A DNA stretch of 58,746 nucleotides, from contig CACKOO010000005.1 in assembly GCA_902601765.1 (NCBI GenBank), forward strand, positions 1-58,746, read 5' to 3'. The notes beneath the pieces were generated by a model. It was not told the DNA's origin. It did no database searches and saw nothing but the letters and a program-made list of their open reading frames with translations. Each line of letters starts with the position of its first letter. The stretch's first letter is position 1. Made by a program: the position numbers and the translations under genes. This document shows, one piece after another, positions 8,692 to 18,093 of the stretch. The DNA is from Hydrogenophilales bacterium (GTDB lineage Bacteria > Pseudomonadota > Gammaproteobacteria > Burkholderiales > Eutrophovitaceae).

Positions 8692-9606
8692 CTATTTTAT
8701 TAGACTGATGCCGACGGCCAAATCTACTTTAGCTTCCCATCCCAAGATTTTTTTTGCTTTTTTATTATCCATAACCATCTTTGTGATATCCCCATCGCGG
8801 GCTTTTTTCATTATAGGTTGTTTTTTATAATTATATTTTCTTTTGGTTAGTAGAAAAAGCTCATTTACGGTTTTGCTTACCCCTGATGCTATAGATATAA
8901 TATCGAATGATATATCGGCATTAATGGCGGTCTGGAATGCGGCTACTATATCGCCCACAAAAACCCAATCTCTCTTTTGCTCACCATCGCCATAGATCGT
9001 AACGTTTTCGTTGCTTTTTATTTTCTCATTAAAAATAGCTACTACGCCACCTTCGAGATCAAAACGCTGCCTAGGACCGTAAACGTTAGGTAACCTAAAT
9101 GCAACTATTGAGATGTCACTAGTCTTTTTAAAATAATACAAATATTTCTCAAATAACAATTTCGATAATCCGTATGGAGTTAAAGGATCAGTCGAGTGGT
9201 TTTCGTCGACCGGGTAATAAATTGGTTCTCCATAAACTGCGGATGTAGAAGAAAACAAAAATTTTCTTACGTTAGTGTTTTTTGCTGCTTCTATGAGAGC
9301 TACTGAGGCATTAAAATTTTCCTCTATCATCATCAAGGGGTTTTCCAAAGAAGAATTGACACTCGCGTTAGCCGCTAGGTGATAAATAACCTGAATATTA
9401 TGTCTAGTAATTAATTCTTTTAACTCACTGTCTGTTTCAATAAAAATTTTTAAATCTTTGTAGACATAATGAGCTTTTGTATTTATGTTTTTTTTATCCC
9501 CAGTAGACAAATTATCTATCACTAATACCTCGTGGCGATCGCGGATTAAATGGTCTACCAAATGACTTCCAATAAACCCCAGACCGCCAGTTACAAGAAT
9601 ATTCAT
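8692..9606 (-). CDS. NAD-dependent epimerase/dehydratase (nucleotide sugar)
   Basis: A 304-residue extended short-chain dehydrogenase of the UDP-glucose 4-epimerase type. It has the N-terminal cofactor motif GGLGFIGS, the strand VIDNLSTG, the catalytic YGLSK (Tyr-x3-Lys) after SSTSAVYGEP, and FRLPNVYGPRQ. By family it epimerises or dehydrates a nucleotide-linked sugar, and the exact sugar cannot be told. The protein stops right after LGWEAKVDLAVGISLIK, slightly shorter than relatives that continue with a final helix. It is divergent from the glycosyltransferase gene, and the context suggests surface polysaccharide synthesis. Confidence 0.85.
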   Translation of the reverse strand: MNILVTGGLGFIGSHLVDHLIRDRHEVLVIDNLSTGDKKNINTKAHYVYKDLKIFIETDSELKELITRHNIQVIYHLAANASVNSSLENPLMMIEENFNASVALIEAAKNTNVRKFLFSSTSAVYGEPIYYPVDENHSTDPLTPYGLSKLLFEKYLYYFKKTSDISIVAFRLPNVYGPRQRFDLEGGVVAIFNEKIKSNENVTIYGDGEQKRDWVFVGDIVAAFQTAINADISFDIISIASGVSKTVNELFLLTKRKYNYKKQPIMKKARDGDITKMVMDNKKAKKILGWEAKVDLAVGISLIK

Positions 9607-9799
9607 GCGCTACTTATCTTTGATTAAATTCAGTTGTATAAGTTATACTAAAATAGTAGCATGTTAGTGTAAGTATGCAACTATAATTCGCAGGAATTTG
9701 TAATCTATCGCCTAGCGTAATATATTAATATCTATCAAATATTTGGTGGATATTTTAAAAAATATTCAGGAAATTAAATTTCAAAAAACATTTAAAATA

Positions 9800-10450
9800 A
9801 TGAATTCTCTACAAGTATCTGTAATTGTTCCTGTCTATAACCAAGATCTTTACGTAACTAGATGTATTAGATCTTTGTTGCATCAATCGATAGATCCCAA
9901 AGAGTATGAAATAATAGTAATTAACGATGCGAGCACTGATAATACGGAAAACGTTCTCAAGCCTTATCTAGAAAACATTAGGTATATGGCTAATCCTGTC
10001 AACCTCGGCCTTGCTGGCACTCTCAATACAGGCATTAAAAACTCTAAGTCACAATTTATTGTAAGGGTAGATGCCGACGATTGGGTTCACCAAGATTATC
10101 TTCATATACTCAGGCTCCATCTAAATTTAAATCTTGATATGGATGCGATCGCCTGCGACTATAAGCTTGTCGATAGTAAACAAAAAGTAATTAATATATG
10201 CAATTGCGAAAAAGAGCCTATCGGCTGCGGAATAATGTTTAGATATGAAAACCTCATAAAAATCGGATTGTACGACGAGAGTTTTAGGGCGCGAGAAGAA
10301 GAAGATTTGAGAATAAGATTTCTAAAAAAGTATAATATAGAGAGAGTGCAATTGCCGCTTTATTACTATAGACAACATGACAAAAATAAAACTAAAGATG
10401 TAGAAGAAATGGAGAAATATTTAAAAGAGTTAAATGATAAACATGGCTAA
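9800..10450 (+). CDS. Family 2 glycosyltransferase
   Basis: A GT-A fold glycosyltransferase that moves a sugar from a nucleotide donor. It starts VSVIVPVYNQDLYVTRCIRSLL, has the strand EIIVINDASTDNT, then the metal-binding VDADDW (DxD). The ATG at 9800 (MNSLQVSVIV) gives the usual short N-terminus; upstream TTG/GTG codons in frame would add about 19 unlikely residues. At about 216 residues it is a short, single-domain enzyme. It is the first gene of a three-gene unit with the NeuB-like and SpsF-like genes, 15 bases apart from the next. The acceptor is unknown. Confidence 0.8.
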   Translation: MNSLQVSVIVPVYNQDLYVTRCIRSLLHQSIDPKEYEIIVINDASTDNTENVLKPYLENIRYMANPVNLGLAGTLNTGIKNSKSQFIVRVDADDWVHQDYLHILRLHLNLNLDMDAIACDYKLVDSKQKVINICNCEKEPIGCGIMFRYENLIKIGLYDESFRAREEEDLRIRFLKKYNIERVQLPLYYYRQHDKNKTKDVEEMEKYLKELNDKHG

Positions 10451-10465
10451 TAATTAATTAAAATT

Positions 10466-11497
10466 ATGAAAAAATTTAGGAACCAAAACCCTTATATTAT
10501 TGCTGAAGTAGGAGTTAATCATGAGGGAGATATAGATACCGCTAAAAGACTTATCGAGTTGGCCAAAGAGGGAGGCGCGCACGCTGTTAAATTCCAGACG
10601 TATAAGGCAAACTCTCTCGTAATAAAAGATAGCCCAGCGTACTGGGACAAAAAAGTAAATCCAATATCAAACCAACATGAGTTATATAGTATTTATGATA
10701 AATTCGGCAAACACGAATATTTTGTTTTAGCAGAGCATTGCAAAGCGGTGAAGATAGATTTCGCATCAACTGCCTTTGATGAGAAATCGGTGGATATGCT
10801 AGATTCAATCATGCCTTTTTACAAAATAGCATCTGCAGATTTAACAAATTATCCTCTTTTGAGGAAAATCGCCTCCAAAAAAAAACCAATACTACTTTCG
10901 ACAGGGGCTTCAAACAAAGTTGAAGTGGCGAATTCATTGAAAGAGTTATTAGCGCATGGCGGTAAAGAAATATGCCTGTTGCATTGTATGTTGAGTTACC
11001 CAACTGAGAATAAAGACGCTAATCTAAACATGATTGAAGATTTAAAAGAATCATTTCCAAAAATGCAAATCGGCTATTCGGACCATACTTTGCCGGATAA
11101 TAATATGCTGATTTGTACGTTAGCATTTCTTAAAGGTGCCACTATTATAGAAAAGCATTTTACACATGATAAATCTTTGCCCGGAAATGATCATTTTCAC
11201 GCAATGGATATTAATGATTTAAAAAAATTCACTGAAAACTTAAAATTAATTCAGGAAATACAAGGATCAAAAGATAAAACAAATATGCTTTTCGAGGAAA
11301 TCGCTCGAAAAAATGCAAGACGAAGTATCGTTTTTTCGATGGATTTGAAAAAAAATTGTGTCATCGAGCCTCATCATTTAGCCTGTAAAAGACCAGCTAC
11401 TGGAGTCAGTCCGATTCATTGGGACACCATTATTGGAAAAAAACTTAAAAATGATGTTAACGAAGACAGTGTTTTAAACTGGTCTGATATTAAATAA
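10466..11497 (+). CDS. NeuB/SpsE-type nonulosonic acid synthase
   Basis: A 343-residue sialic-acid-synthase family enzyme, which condenses a six-carbon amino sugar with phosphoenolpyruvate to make a nine-carbon acid (sialic, legionaminic or pseudaminic type). The TIM barrel starts IIAEVGVNHEGDIDTAKRLI and includes KFQTYKAN, YKIASADLTN, GYSDHT and the metal-site segment IIEKHFTHDKSLPGNDH. A C-terminal antifreeze-like SAF domain covers about residues 285-343 (RRSIVFSMDLKKNCVI). The next gene encodes a cytidylyltransferase-like protein, as expected for activation of such acids. Which acid is made cannot be told. Confidence 0.88.
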   Translation: MKKFRNQNPYIIAEVGVNHEGDIDTAKRLIELAKEGGAHAVKFQTYKANSLVIKDSPAYWDKKVNPISNQHELYSIYDKFGKHEYFVLAEHCKAVKIDFASTAFDEKSVDMLDSIMPFYKIASADLTNYPLLRKIASKKKPILLSTGASNKVEVANSLKELLAHGGKEICLLHCMLSYPTENKDANLNMIEDLKESFPKMQIGYSDHTLPDNNMLICTLAFLKGATIIEKHFTHDKSLPGNDHFHAMDINDLKKFTENLKLIQEIQGSKDKTNMLFEEIARKNARRSIVFSMDLKKNCVIEPHHLACKRPATGVSPIHWDTIIGKKLKNDVNEDSVLNWSDIK

Positions 11498-11513
11498 ATA
11501 ATATTCCAAACTA

Positions 11514-12251
11514 ATGAAATCAATAATACTTGTTCAAGCAAGGCAAGGCGCATCTAGATTACCTAATAAAGTTCTTTGTAAGTTGGGAAAATTTTCTTTG
11601 ATTGAATGGGTATTAATAAGACTTAGTATGTGTGCGAAAATTGACGGCGTTGTTTGCGCTATACCAAACGAAGCTAACGCCGATTTACTGCTCGCATTAA
11701 AAGTACTAAAAGAAAAAATTGACTTTATAATCTGCCAAGGTTCGGAAAACAATGTCCATGATAGGTTTCGCAAGGCGATTCAAGAAGAATTTTGCCCATC
11801 GAAAAACCTTCGTAAAGATCAAATTAATATAATAAGGGTATGCGCAGATCGTCCATTCATAGATCCGATTCTAATTGATTATTTGGTAAAAACAAGCTCT
11901 CCAGACTACATGACGTACAATCATTCAATTGATGGTGTCGCGTTTGGTAATGGTATGGGTGCTGAGTTAATTGGTTGTAATTTGTCACAATTACTTTTCT
12001 TTGAAGATCGGGAATTGATAGATAAAGAACATGTCACTTTGAAAATATATAAAAAACACAAGGAAAAATTAAAATTTTCTATTCCTACTGAGTATGAAAA
12101 ATATCTTAAGATATTACAAAATATAACCACTGTTTTAGACACAAAAGAAGACCTTATTGCGATTAACGAAATTGTTAATAAGTTTGACTTAACTCCATAT
12201 AATCTGAATTTGACAAGGCAATTAGCGGAAGAGTGTCGGATAAATTCGTAA
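11514..12251 (+). CDS. SpsF-like cytidylyltransferase
   Basis: A 245-residue protein of the acylneuraminate cytidylyltransferase family (PF02348), SpsF branch. The N-terminal nucleotide-binding segment is ILVQARQGASRLPNKVLCKLG, followed by IRVCADRPFIDPILIDYL. These enzymes activate nonulosonic or related acids as CMP-sugars, though several SpsF relatives have no proven activity. It lies 16 bases after the NeuB-like gene, which supports a shared pathway. No epimerase or hydrolase that makes the amino-sugar precursor (NeuC-like) is in this window. Confidence 0.8.
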   Translation: MKSIILVQARQGASRLPNKVLCKLGKFSLIEWVLIRLSMCAKIDGVVCAIPNEANADLLLALKVLKEKIDFIICQGSENNVHDRFRKAIQEEFCPSKNLRKDQINIIRVCADRPFIDPILIDYLVKTSSPDYMTYNHSIDGVAFGNGMGAELIGCNLSQLLFFEDRELIDKEHVTLKIYKKHKEKLKFSIPTEYEKYLKILQNITTVLDTKEDLIAINEIVNKFDLTPYNLNLTRQLAEECRINS

Positions 12252-12752
12252 CATATAATGCAAAGATTTGTGCCCGATAAAATGTTTTATTTCATTTAAA
12301 TTGTTGGCTGAGTTGGCCGTTCAAACGGTAGAAAATAACCTGATGATATTGATTCAACGCCAATTATTATTCGAAGTAATAATTTCATTTTTCTAAATCA
12401 TAAGAGCAGTGTTTACGAAATTTAACTATATCTTAAAAGAAAGATAAGAATTTTTTATATTCAAATTTAGTAATTTTACCGTCTTGATTTCATATGAATA
12501 AAAAAAATGTCACCCCCGAAATAAAAAATAGTCAATTGCTTTAATTCCCAGTATAGAGTTATAGCCATTGATGGTTACCACCTGCTTTTTGATTTAGGTA
12601 ACGTATCTAGTATTTCCATATTAGGACTTCATTTTTGAGGCATTATTACGAATAATTAGCGGGAAGTTATGAGGACGTAATAGCGGACCTATGAATCTGC
12701 TTTTAATGTTTTTATAACATACAGACCCCATATCTATTAGAAGGACTTATTG
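12252..12752. other. Intergenic region, no gene recognised
   Basis: About 500 AT-rich bases between the sugar operon and the cyclase gene. I see only short frames and no convincing terminator. An AAGGA ribosome site at 12741-12745 belongs to the cyclase gene. Confidence 0.45.
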
Positions 12753-14303
12753 ATGATGAAGCAAGAAGGTAATAAACCCATAACTGTTAAGGGAGCGGTA
12801 ATTTTATCTACCATAGAAACTATGGAAACTTTCGGCGAAATTGGTAAGGAGGTTTTAGCAGAACATGGAGTTAGGCAAATTGATGAAAACAAACTATATC
12901 CTTATGAACTCCGTAACCATCTTCATAAAGCGCTCTTAGATAGATTTGGTGAAAATGCGTTAATAGCCTTTGGATTTAAAAATGGGGAAACTTTTCAATC
13001 TTCGGTTGTCGACGATACCCAAAAAAACTATGTAATTAATCTTAAAAAAAGTGAGTCGGAAAACAGTAACGAAAATAGGGAAGCGCTTGAAAGTATTTTT
13101 CATTGTTTGAGAGATAGCGTAGATAAATTAATAAAAATAAATAGTCAAAGTGTAGACATTAATTATGGTGCTAGTTTAGATGTCGTTGGAGTAAATAAAT
13201 TCAGATATTCTGTTATTACGCCATCTATGCCATATCAACTACCATTTATGGTAGGTACAATAAAATTTCATTTTGCAAAACTTTTTGAAAAGTTCTGGGA
13301 ATATAATTTGACTGTTGATAAAAACCAATGTGATTCGGGATATGGATACACCAAAACGGTTTTTGATATTAAATTTAAACGTAAACCATCTGCTTTTTCG
13401 CAATCTGAAATTGTGATGAATCGAAAAATGGAAATTAGAGATCAATTAATCCGTAGTGTTTTATTAGATTCTAATAAGCAAGTATCAAAAGTTGAAAGTT
13501 TACTAAGCCAACTTGCAAAGTATACCCCTCCGCAAATACATCAAGCATTAGTTAAGGGAGACCACGATACGGAAATCACTACTCGGAGAAAAAAACTTAC
13601 CATTTTTTTCAGTGATATTAAAAACTTTACATCGACGTCGGAAGGATTACAGCCCGAAGATTTGACTAAATATTTAAACGAATATTTTTCCGAGATGACA
13701 ACAATCGCTTTAGATTGTGGGGCGACAATCGACAAGTATATCGGTGATGCAATGATGGTATTTTTTGGTGATCCGGAAAGTAAGGGTGAAAAAGAAGATG
13801 CCCGAGCTTGTGTTGAAATGTCGCTCAAAATGCAAGAGCGGATAAAGCAATTGCAGGAGAAGTGGCGAAATGATGGATTTTCGAATCCTTTTGAAGTGAG
13901 AATAGGCATAAATTCGGGTTACTGCAATGTGGGAAATTTTGGTAGTACACAGAGGCTGACCTACACTGTAATTGGTGGGGAGGTTAATATAGCTCAGCGT
14001 TTAGAGTCAAACGCAAATGCAAATGGAATCCTGATTTCTTATGAAACTTTTGCGCATGTCCAGGATATGATTGAAGTAGAAGAGCGCGATACGATCGAGA
14101 TGAAAGGGATCAATCGTAAGATCAAGGTGTTTTCAGTTATTGCGAGAAAAAGTGATTTGCAGATTCCAAGCACGAAAGAAAAAAAAATGTTCACGAAGAA
14201 ACAATCATCAAAAATTGAAGAACTAGAGAAAGATGTGGCATTTTTAAAAAGTAATCTCCAAGATCTAAATCGAAAAATGAATATTGTTCTAGAAAAATTA
14301 TAA
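12753..14303 (+). CDS. Class III adenylate/guanylate cyclase with N-terminal sensor-like domain
   Basis: The C-terminal half (about residues 275-460 of 516) is a class III nucleotide cyclase. The first metal Asp is in FFSDIKNFTSTSE, the base-contacting Lys and second metal Asp are in TIDKYIGDAMMVFFGDP, and the transition-state Asn and Arg are in VIGGEVNIAQRLES. The usual second base-specifying residue (Asp/Thr in the YTVIGD region) is Gly, so ATP or GTP preference is open. The N-terminal ~250 residues start ITVKGAVILSTIETMETFGE and have a helical, DUF2378- or heme-NO-associated-like look, but I cannot name the domain. A coiled coil ends the protein. ATG 12753 is seven bases after AAGGA. Confidence 0.85.
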   Translation: MMKQEGNKPITVKGAVILSTIETMETFGEIGKEVLAEHGVRQIDENKLYPYELRNHLHKALLDRFGENALIAFGFKNGETFQSSVVDDTQKNYVINLKKSESENSNENREALESIFHCLRDSVDKLIKINSQSVDINYGASLDVVGVNKFRYSVITPSMPYQLPFMVGTIKFHFAKLFEKFWEYNLTVDKNQCDSGYGYTKTVFDIKFKRKPSAFSQSEIVMNRKMEIRDQLIRSVLLDSNKQVSKVESLLSQLAKYTPPQIHQALVKGDHDTEITTRRKKLTIFFSDIKNFTSTSEGLQPEDLTKYLNEYFSEMTTIALDCGATIDKYIGDAMMVFFGDPESKGEKEDARACVEMSLKMQERIKQLQEKWRNDGFSNPFEVRIGINSGYCNVGNFGSTQRLTYTVIGGEVNIAQRLESNANANGILISYETFAHVQDMIEVEERDTIEMKGINRKIKVFSVIARKSDLQIPSTKEKKMFTKKQSSKIEELEKDVAFLKSNLQDLNRKMNIVLEKL

Positions 14304-14906
14304 TAATCGCTAATATCTTAAGGAGTTAGAAAATTGGGAGGCAATCTGGATGATTTTGCAACATACGGCACAACAGAGAGCAATATAATGTGAGCCATGG
14401 GGATATTGTGGTACAGTAACCGTGTGGATATGGTGATCAGTAAAAAATTTCAGGTGTTAATACAAGGACAGCCACCAATGGCTTAACGTGTTGAGAGCAA
14501 AGATTTCACAATTGTTGGCGTTAGGCTCGAGTCTTATTTAAATTGGCCTACCAAAACTTCAAATTTTGTTTTTGAGGTGGTCAAAAAAATATCTAAAATG
14601 TTTAATATTATTACGAACATATACTCGTGATGGTAATAATTAGACAAGTGAATAATATTTCTTAAAATTGAGGATTCATGGAAATAAAGCAATCGGTGGC
14701 GGTAACATGTTTGGGTCTAGATTGAAAAAGAAATAACTATTCTGACCGGATTAATTTCAGGAAATCTGCGTGTGTTTAATGGCTACATAGCCTTGTTAGG
14801 CAATGCAATAGAAGCAATATGCTTAATTGTGTATTAACTAAGGCCTTGTATTCAAAGTAAGTGATAAAGGAACTATATTATCAAAAAAAATAATCAGTCG
14901 AATGAA
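14304..14906. other. Intergenic region, no gene recognised
   Basis: About 600 bases between the cyclase and PhyH genes. It contains scattered short plus-strand frames of under 35 codons (for example one starting at 14398) that may be remnants, but nothing matches a family I know. An AAGGA near 14868 is the likely ribosome site of the next gene. Confidence 0.4.
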
Positions 14907-15899
14907 ATGTTAAAAGGTAAAAATGCATTGGATTCCGGCATAAATGAGCCTTGGGAACAAGATAACCAGGCTTGGTGGGATTGGTACGTAACTTTAGCTC
15001 ATAATCCTGCCGAGATTGATACCTCTTGCGTAGTACAACTAGACCCGATACCGCATTTCGATATGGCCTCAGATGACCAAATAAAAAATGAACTGACCAC
15101 GCCTTATCCATTAACTGATAATCAGTGTATTGCTTTTCGCAGAGATGGATCTATTAAATTACCCAACGTTTTGTCGCGAGGAGCTGTCGCTCGGTTGCGT
15201 AATGAAACCTTAAGGCTTCTCCAAAAGTCTTTTGATTTTAGTTCCGATAGTCGGGGTAATAATCGTTTTTTAAGCCTTGAATTAATGTGGTTGAGTAATA
15301 ATATTGTAAGAAGCTATGTTCTTAGTCCTCGTATTGCTAAAATTTGCTCCGATTTGCTTAACGTTCCAAGCGTACGTTTATATCATGACAATATTCTTGC
15401 AAAGGAGCCTGGTTGCGGACGTACGCCGTGGCATTGTGACGACCATCATTTTCCATTGGCAACTCAAGATGTCGTGACCGCATGGATACCGGCACAGCCC
15501 ATACCTAATCTCATGGGGCCTCTTGCTTTCGCAAAGCCGTTAAGTGTTTTCGATCTCGTTAAAGATATTAATTTTAATAAATTTGATACTAGTTATGACA
15601 AACTAGTTGCGAAGGCATTTGAACTTAATAATGTCACAATAGAGGATAAATCTTTCGCAATGGGTGAGGTTAGTTTTCATCATAATCGAAGCTTTCATAC
15701 TGCAAACGGTAACAATACATCACGTATGCGGATAGTATTAGCGAATACTTATTTCGCTGACGGTGCCCGTGTAGTAAGTCAACCAACTTTGGTTTCGGGG
15801 GATTGGCAAAAATTCATACCTGGGGTTGGTCCTGGAGATGTCGCAGCCAGTAGACTGAATCCCATTTGTTGGCCAGTTAACGACCGTAAAAAAGTCTAG
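14907..15899 (+). CDS. PhyH-family Fe(II)/2-oxoglutarate dioxygenase
   Basis: A 330-residue phytanoyl-CoA-dioxygenase-family enzyme, expected to hydroxylate or otherwise oxidise a small molecule using iron, oxygen and 2-oxoglutarate. The iron triad is readable: His176 and Asp178 in PWHCDDHH and His264 in RSFHTANGN, with Arg273/Arg275 placed to bind 2-oxoglutarate. The gene is followed after 4 bases by a methyltransferase and then by another, which suggests a tailoring pathway for one metabolite. A possible ATT start at 14877 would sit closer to the AGGA site, so the exact start is uncertain. The substrate is unknown. Confidence 0.82.
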   Translation: MLKGKNALDSGINEPWEQDNQAWWDWYVTLAHNPAEIDTSCVVQLDPIPHFDMASDDQIKNELTTPYPLTDNQCIAFRRDGSIKLPNVLSRGAVARLRNETLRLLQKSFDFSSDSRGNNRFLSLELMWLSNNIVRSYVLSPRIAKICSDLLNVPSVRLYHDNILAKEPGCGRTPWHCDDHHFPLATQDVVTAWIPAQPIPNLMGPLAFAKPLSVFDLVKDINFNKFDTSYDKLVAKAFELNNVTIEDKSFAMGEVSFHHNRSFHTANGNNTSRMRIVLANTYFADGARVVSQPTLVSGDWQKFIPGVGPGDVAASRLNPICWPVNDRKKV

Positions 15900-15903
15900 T
15901 GAA

Positions 15904-16785
15904 ATGACAGATGAAAAAAATACATTCCAGCGTAGTTGTGATCATTGGAGTGAAGCTAGCAGACTAGAGATGGAAGGTTTCTACGCCTTAGCCTCAATAG
16001 ATTACCGTTACTTGGCCGAAAAAATTAATTGGAAATTTTGGTTTGAAACAAGGCAAAAATTAATTGGATCTCGTAGTTTGCGACTTTTAGATGTAGCCTG
16101 CGGGTCGGGTAAATTTCCGCAGGCACTTTTAGCCCAAGCTGACCTAGAAAACGCATCTATCAAGCCAATTGATTATGCATTACTAGATCCCTCTATTTTT
16201 TCAATTATCGAAGCACGAGAAGTACTTAAATCGCCTTTTAATCCAGGAGCTGAATATGAAACCAAACTCCAAGATTTTGATTGCCATAACAGCTGTTTTG
16301 ACATTGTATGGGCTGTCCACGCACTATACGCGATCCCCAGGAACGAACTAAAATCATCTCTCATGGCGATGATGCAGGCCATGGGATACAGTAAAGATAA
16401 TAATGGGGTTGGGTTTATCGCTCATGCTAGTTCTAACTCGCACTACCTTAAATTCTTTGAACAGTACCTCTTTGGGTTTAAAAAAGAAATTAGTGAGCCA
16501 TATACGGATGCGGAACAAATTATTACAATTCTGGATCAAGAAGGATTGTCCATCGAAATACAAGAAATAAAATATGTTAATGAAGCTCCAATAAATATGG
16601 AAATGCAGGTTGAAAAATACTTGCAGAGATGTGTTTTCGATGACACTGTAAGTTTGAAGGAAATGCTGCGTAATTCGTTTACAGGACCTTATCTTGAGTC
16701 TTGTCTAAAAAATGATATGTGGCAATTTGAGCAATGTGTGAAAATGATTTTCATTAATAATCTTGATAATTTAGACGCTGATTGA
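15904..16785 (+). CDS. Class I SAM-dependent methyltransferase
   Basis: A 293-residue methyltransferase with the SAM-binding motif LRLLDVACGSGKFPQALL at about residues 59-76, an acidic strand end (DYALLDPS), and the motif IV-like segment FDIVWAVHALYAIPR. The remainder is an extended C-terminal region (residues about 170-293) of no known type. It starts four bases after the PhyH gene, and a second methyltransferase follows after 25 bases. The two are only distantly alike, so they probably methylate different positions or substrates. The target is unknown. Confidence 0.8.
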   Translation: MTDEKNTFQRSCDHWSEASRLEMEGFYALASIDYRYLAEKINWKFWFETRQKLIGSRSLRLLDVACGSGKFPQALLAQADLENASIKPIDYALLDPSIFSIIEAREVLKSPFNPGAEYETKLQDFDCHNSCFDIVWAVHALYAIPRNELKSSLMAMMQAMGYSKDNNGVGFIAHASSNSHYLKFFEQYLFGFKKEISEPYTDAEQIITILDQEGLSIEIQEIKYVNEAPINMEMQVEKYLQRCVFDDTVSLKEMLRNSFTGPYLESCLKNDMWQFEQCVKMIFINNLDNLDAD

Positions 16786-16810
16786 GTTATGAAAATATGG
16801 GTTACAGCAT

Positions 16811-17710
16811 ATGACTAAATGTTCTAATATTGTTTCAGCTTGGACGCGTCAAATCGAAAATAGAAAAAAGCCAGATAGTTCTGATCTTCAAGATCACCTT
16901 ACTGAGGTTCATGAGAAAAATGCTGGGTTTACCGAAGCATTGGCGTGGAAGTGTCGAGACGCTAACGGAAAAAATAGTTATGAACTACTTGCCGATATTA
17001 TTGATCAAGAACATCACTCTAATGTGCTTGATCTGGCATGTGGAAGTGGGGTTCTTCTAGACTTATGTAATCGACGTTTCGATAGTAAAGTATCTTTTGC
17101 AGGTATCGATATAAGTGACGCTGAACTAAAGTTAGCCAGTGAACGGCTGATTCAAACTGATATTGCTTTGCATCAGAGTATGGCTCAAAGTTGTGATTTC
17201 ATAGCTGATACGTCGGTTGACGTAATTCTTTGTCATTGGGCACTGACTTTGATGGATCCAATAATTCCAGTACTTGAAACAGTCAAGCGCATACTGAAGC
17301 ATAAGGGGATCTTCGCTGCTATTGTAGATGGGGATGAAGATAGTGCGCCGGGGTACCTTGAAATTCATGAGATTATTTATGCGCATGCCCAGAGAAAATA
17401 CCCTGACTATGGGGTTGTAGAACTTGGAGATCCTCGTGTCAGAAAAAAAGATAAATTACACGAACTTTTGAAAAACATATTTGTTGGTTTTGATATACAA
17501 ATTAGTCCTATTCGGCTGAGTTTTAACGCAACACCTGAAATATTGGCAAAAGAGACGGCTGGTTTTTTTTATGCGTCATTCATACTTTCGATAGAAGAGC
17601 ATAGACAAATGCTCGAGGAACTTGAGAATTATTTTTCCGAAAAAATGAGAAATGGTGAAAGCTCCTTTAATCTGCCTGTCAATCGTTTAGTGATTAAGGA
17701 ATCAGACTAA
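16811..17710 (+). CDS. Class I SAM-dependent methyltransferase
   Basis: A 299-residue methyltransferase. SAM-binding motif I is NVLDLACGSGVLLDL (about residues 71-85), followed by FAGIDISDAELKLASERL (motif II acidic residue) and VDVILCHWALTLMDPIIPVL, LKHKGIFAAIVDGD. The pattern is like UbiE/Coq5-type or small-molecule methyltransferases. It is the last gene of the PhyH-methyltransferase-methyltransferase unit. No strong ribosome site is visible, and translation may be coupled to the upstream gene. The substrate is unknown. Confidence 0.8.
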   Translation: MTKCSNIVSAWTRQIENRKKPDSSDLQDHLTEVHEKNAGFTEALAWKCRDANGKNSYELLADIIDQEHHSNVLDLACGSGVLLDLCNRRFDSKVSFAGIDISDAELKLASERLIQTDIALHQSMAQSCDFIADTSVDVILCHWALTLMDPIIPVLETVKRILKHKGIFAAIVDGDEDSAPGYLEIHEIIYAHAQRKYPDYGVVELGDPRVRKKDKLHELLKNIFVGFDIQISPIRLSFNATPEILAKETAGFFYASFILSIEEHRQMLEELENYFSEKMRNGESSFNLPVNRLVIKESD

Positions 17711-18093
17711 AGGAAAAATAGATAAAAAAGTATCAAAAACTTATTATATAATCTAGGAGGGTTATTTAGAAAATTAGGCTATTTGATTCTGGGGTAAAAA
17801 TTTCCGATAATCAACTTTCCCGAGGATAAATAAGCTAAAATTTAGCATATATAACCTTACTTATTCGATGGTAAACATAGTAAAAATCCTCAAAACCAGA
17901 CCGATTTTGCTTATTGTCGGATTCTTGAGAAATCACAAAAATAAAACAAGCATGAATCTCTGTCACGCTAATTAATACCTCCGAAATTTTACTCTTAAGT
18001 TACAATAATATTTTTATTATAGTTTATAACGTTTCCGTAATCATGCGGCTTTTTAAAGAAATGACTTTAAGAGAATTTATATTTAAATCAAAT
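17711..18093. other. Intergenic region with short palindrome
   Basis: About 380 AT-rich bases between convergent genes. The perfect palindrome GCTAAAATTTAGC lies near 17832 but has no T-tract after it, so I do not call it a terminator. No gene is seen. Confidence 0.4.

Noticed and set aside
17832..17844. GCTAAAATTTAGC as a terminator
   Set aside because: The stem is short and AT-rich and no T-tract follows.
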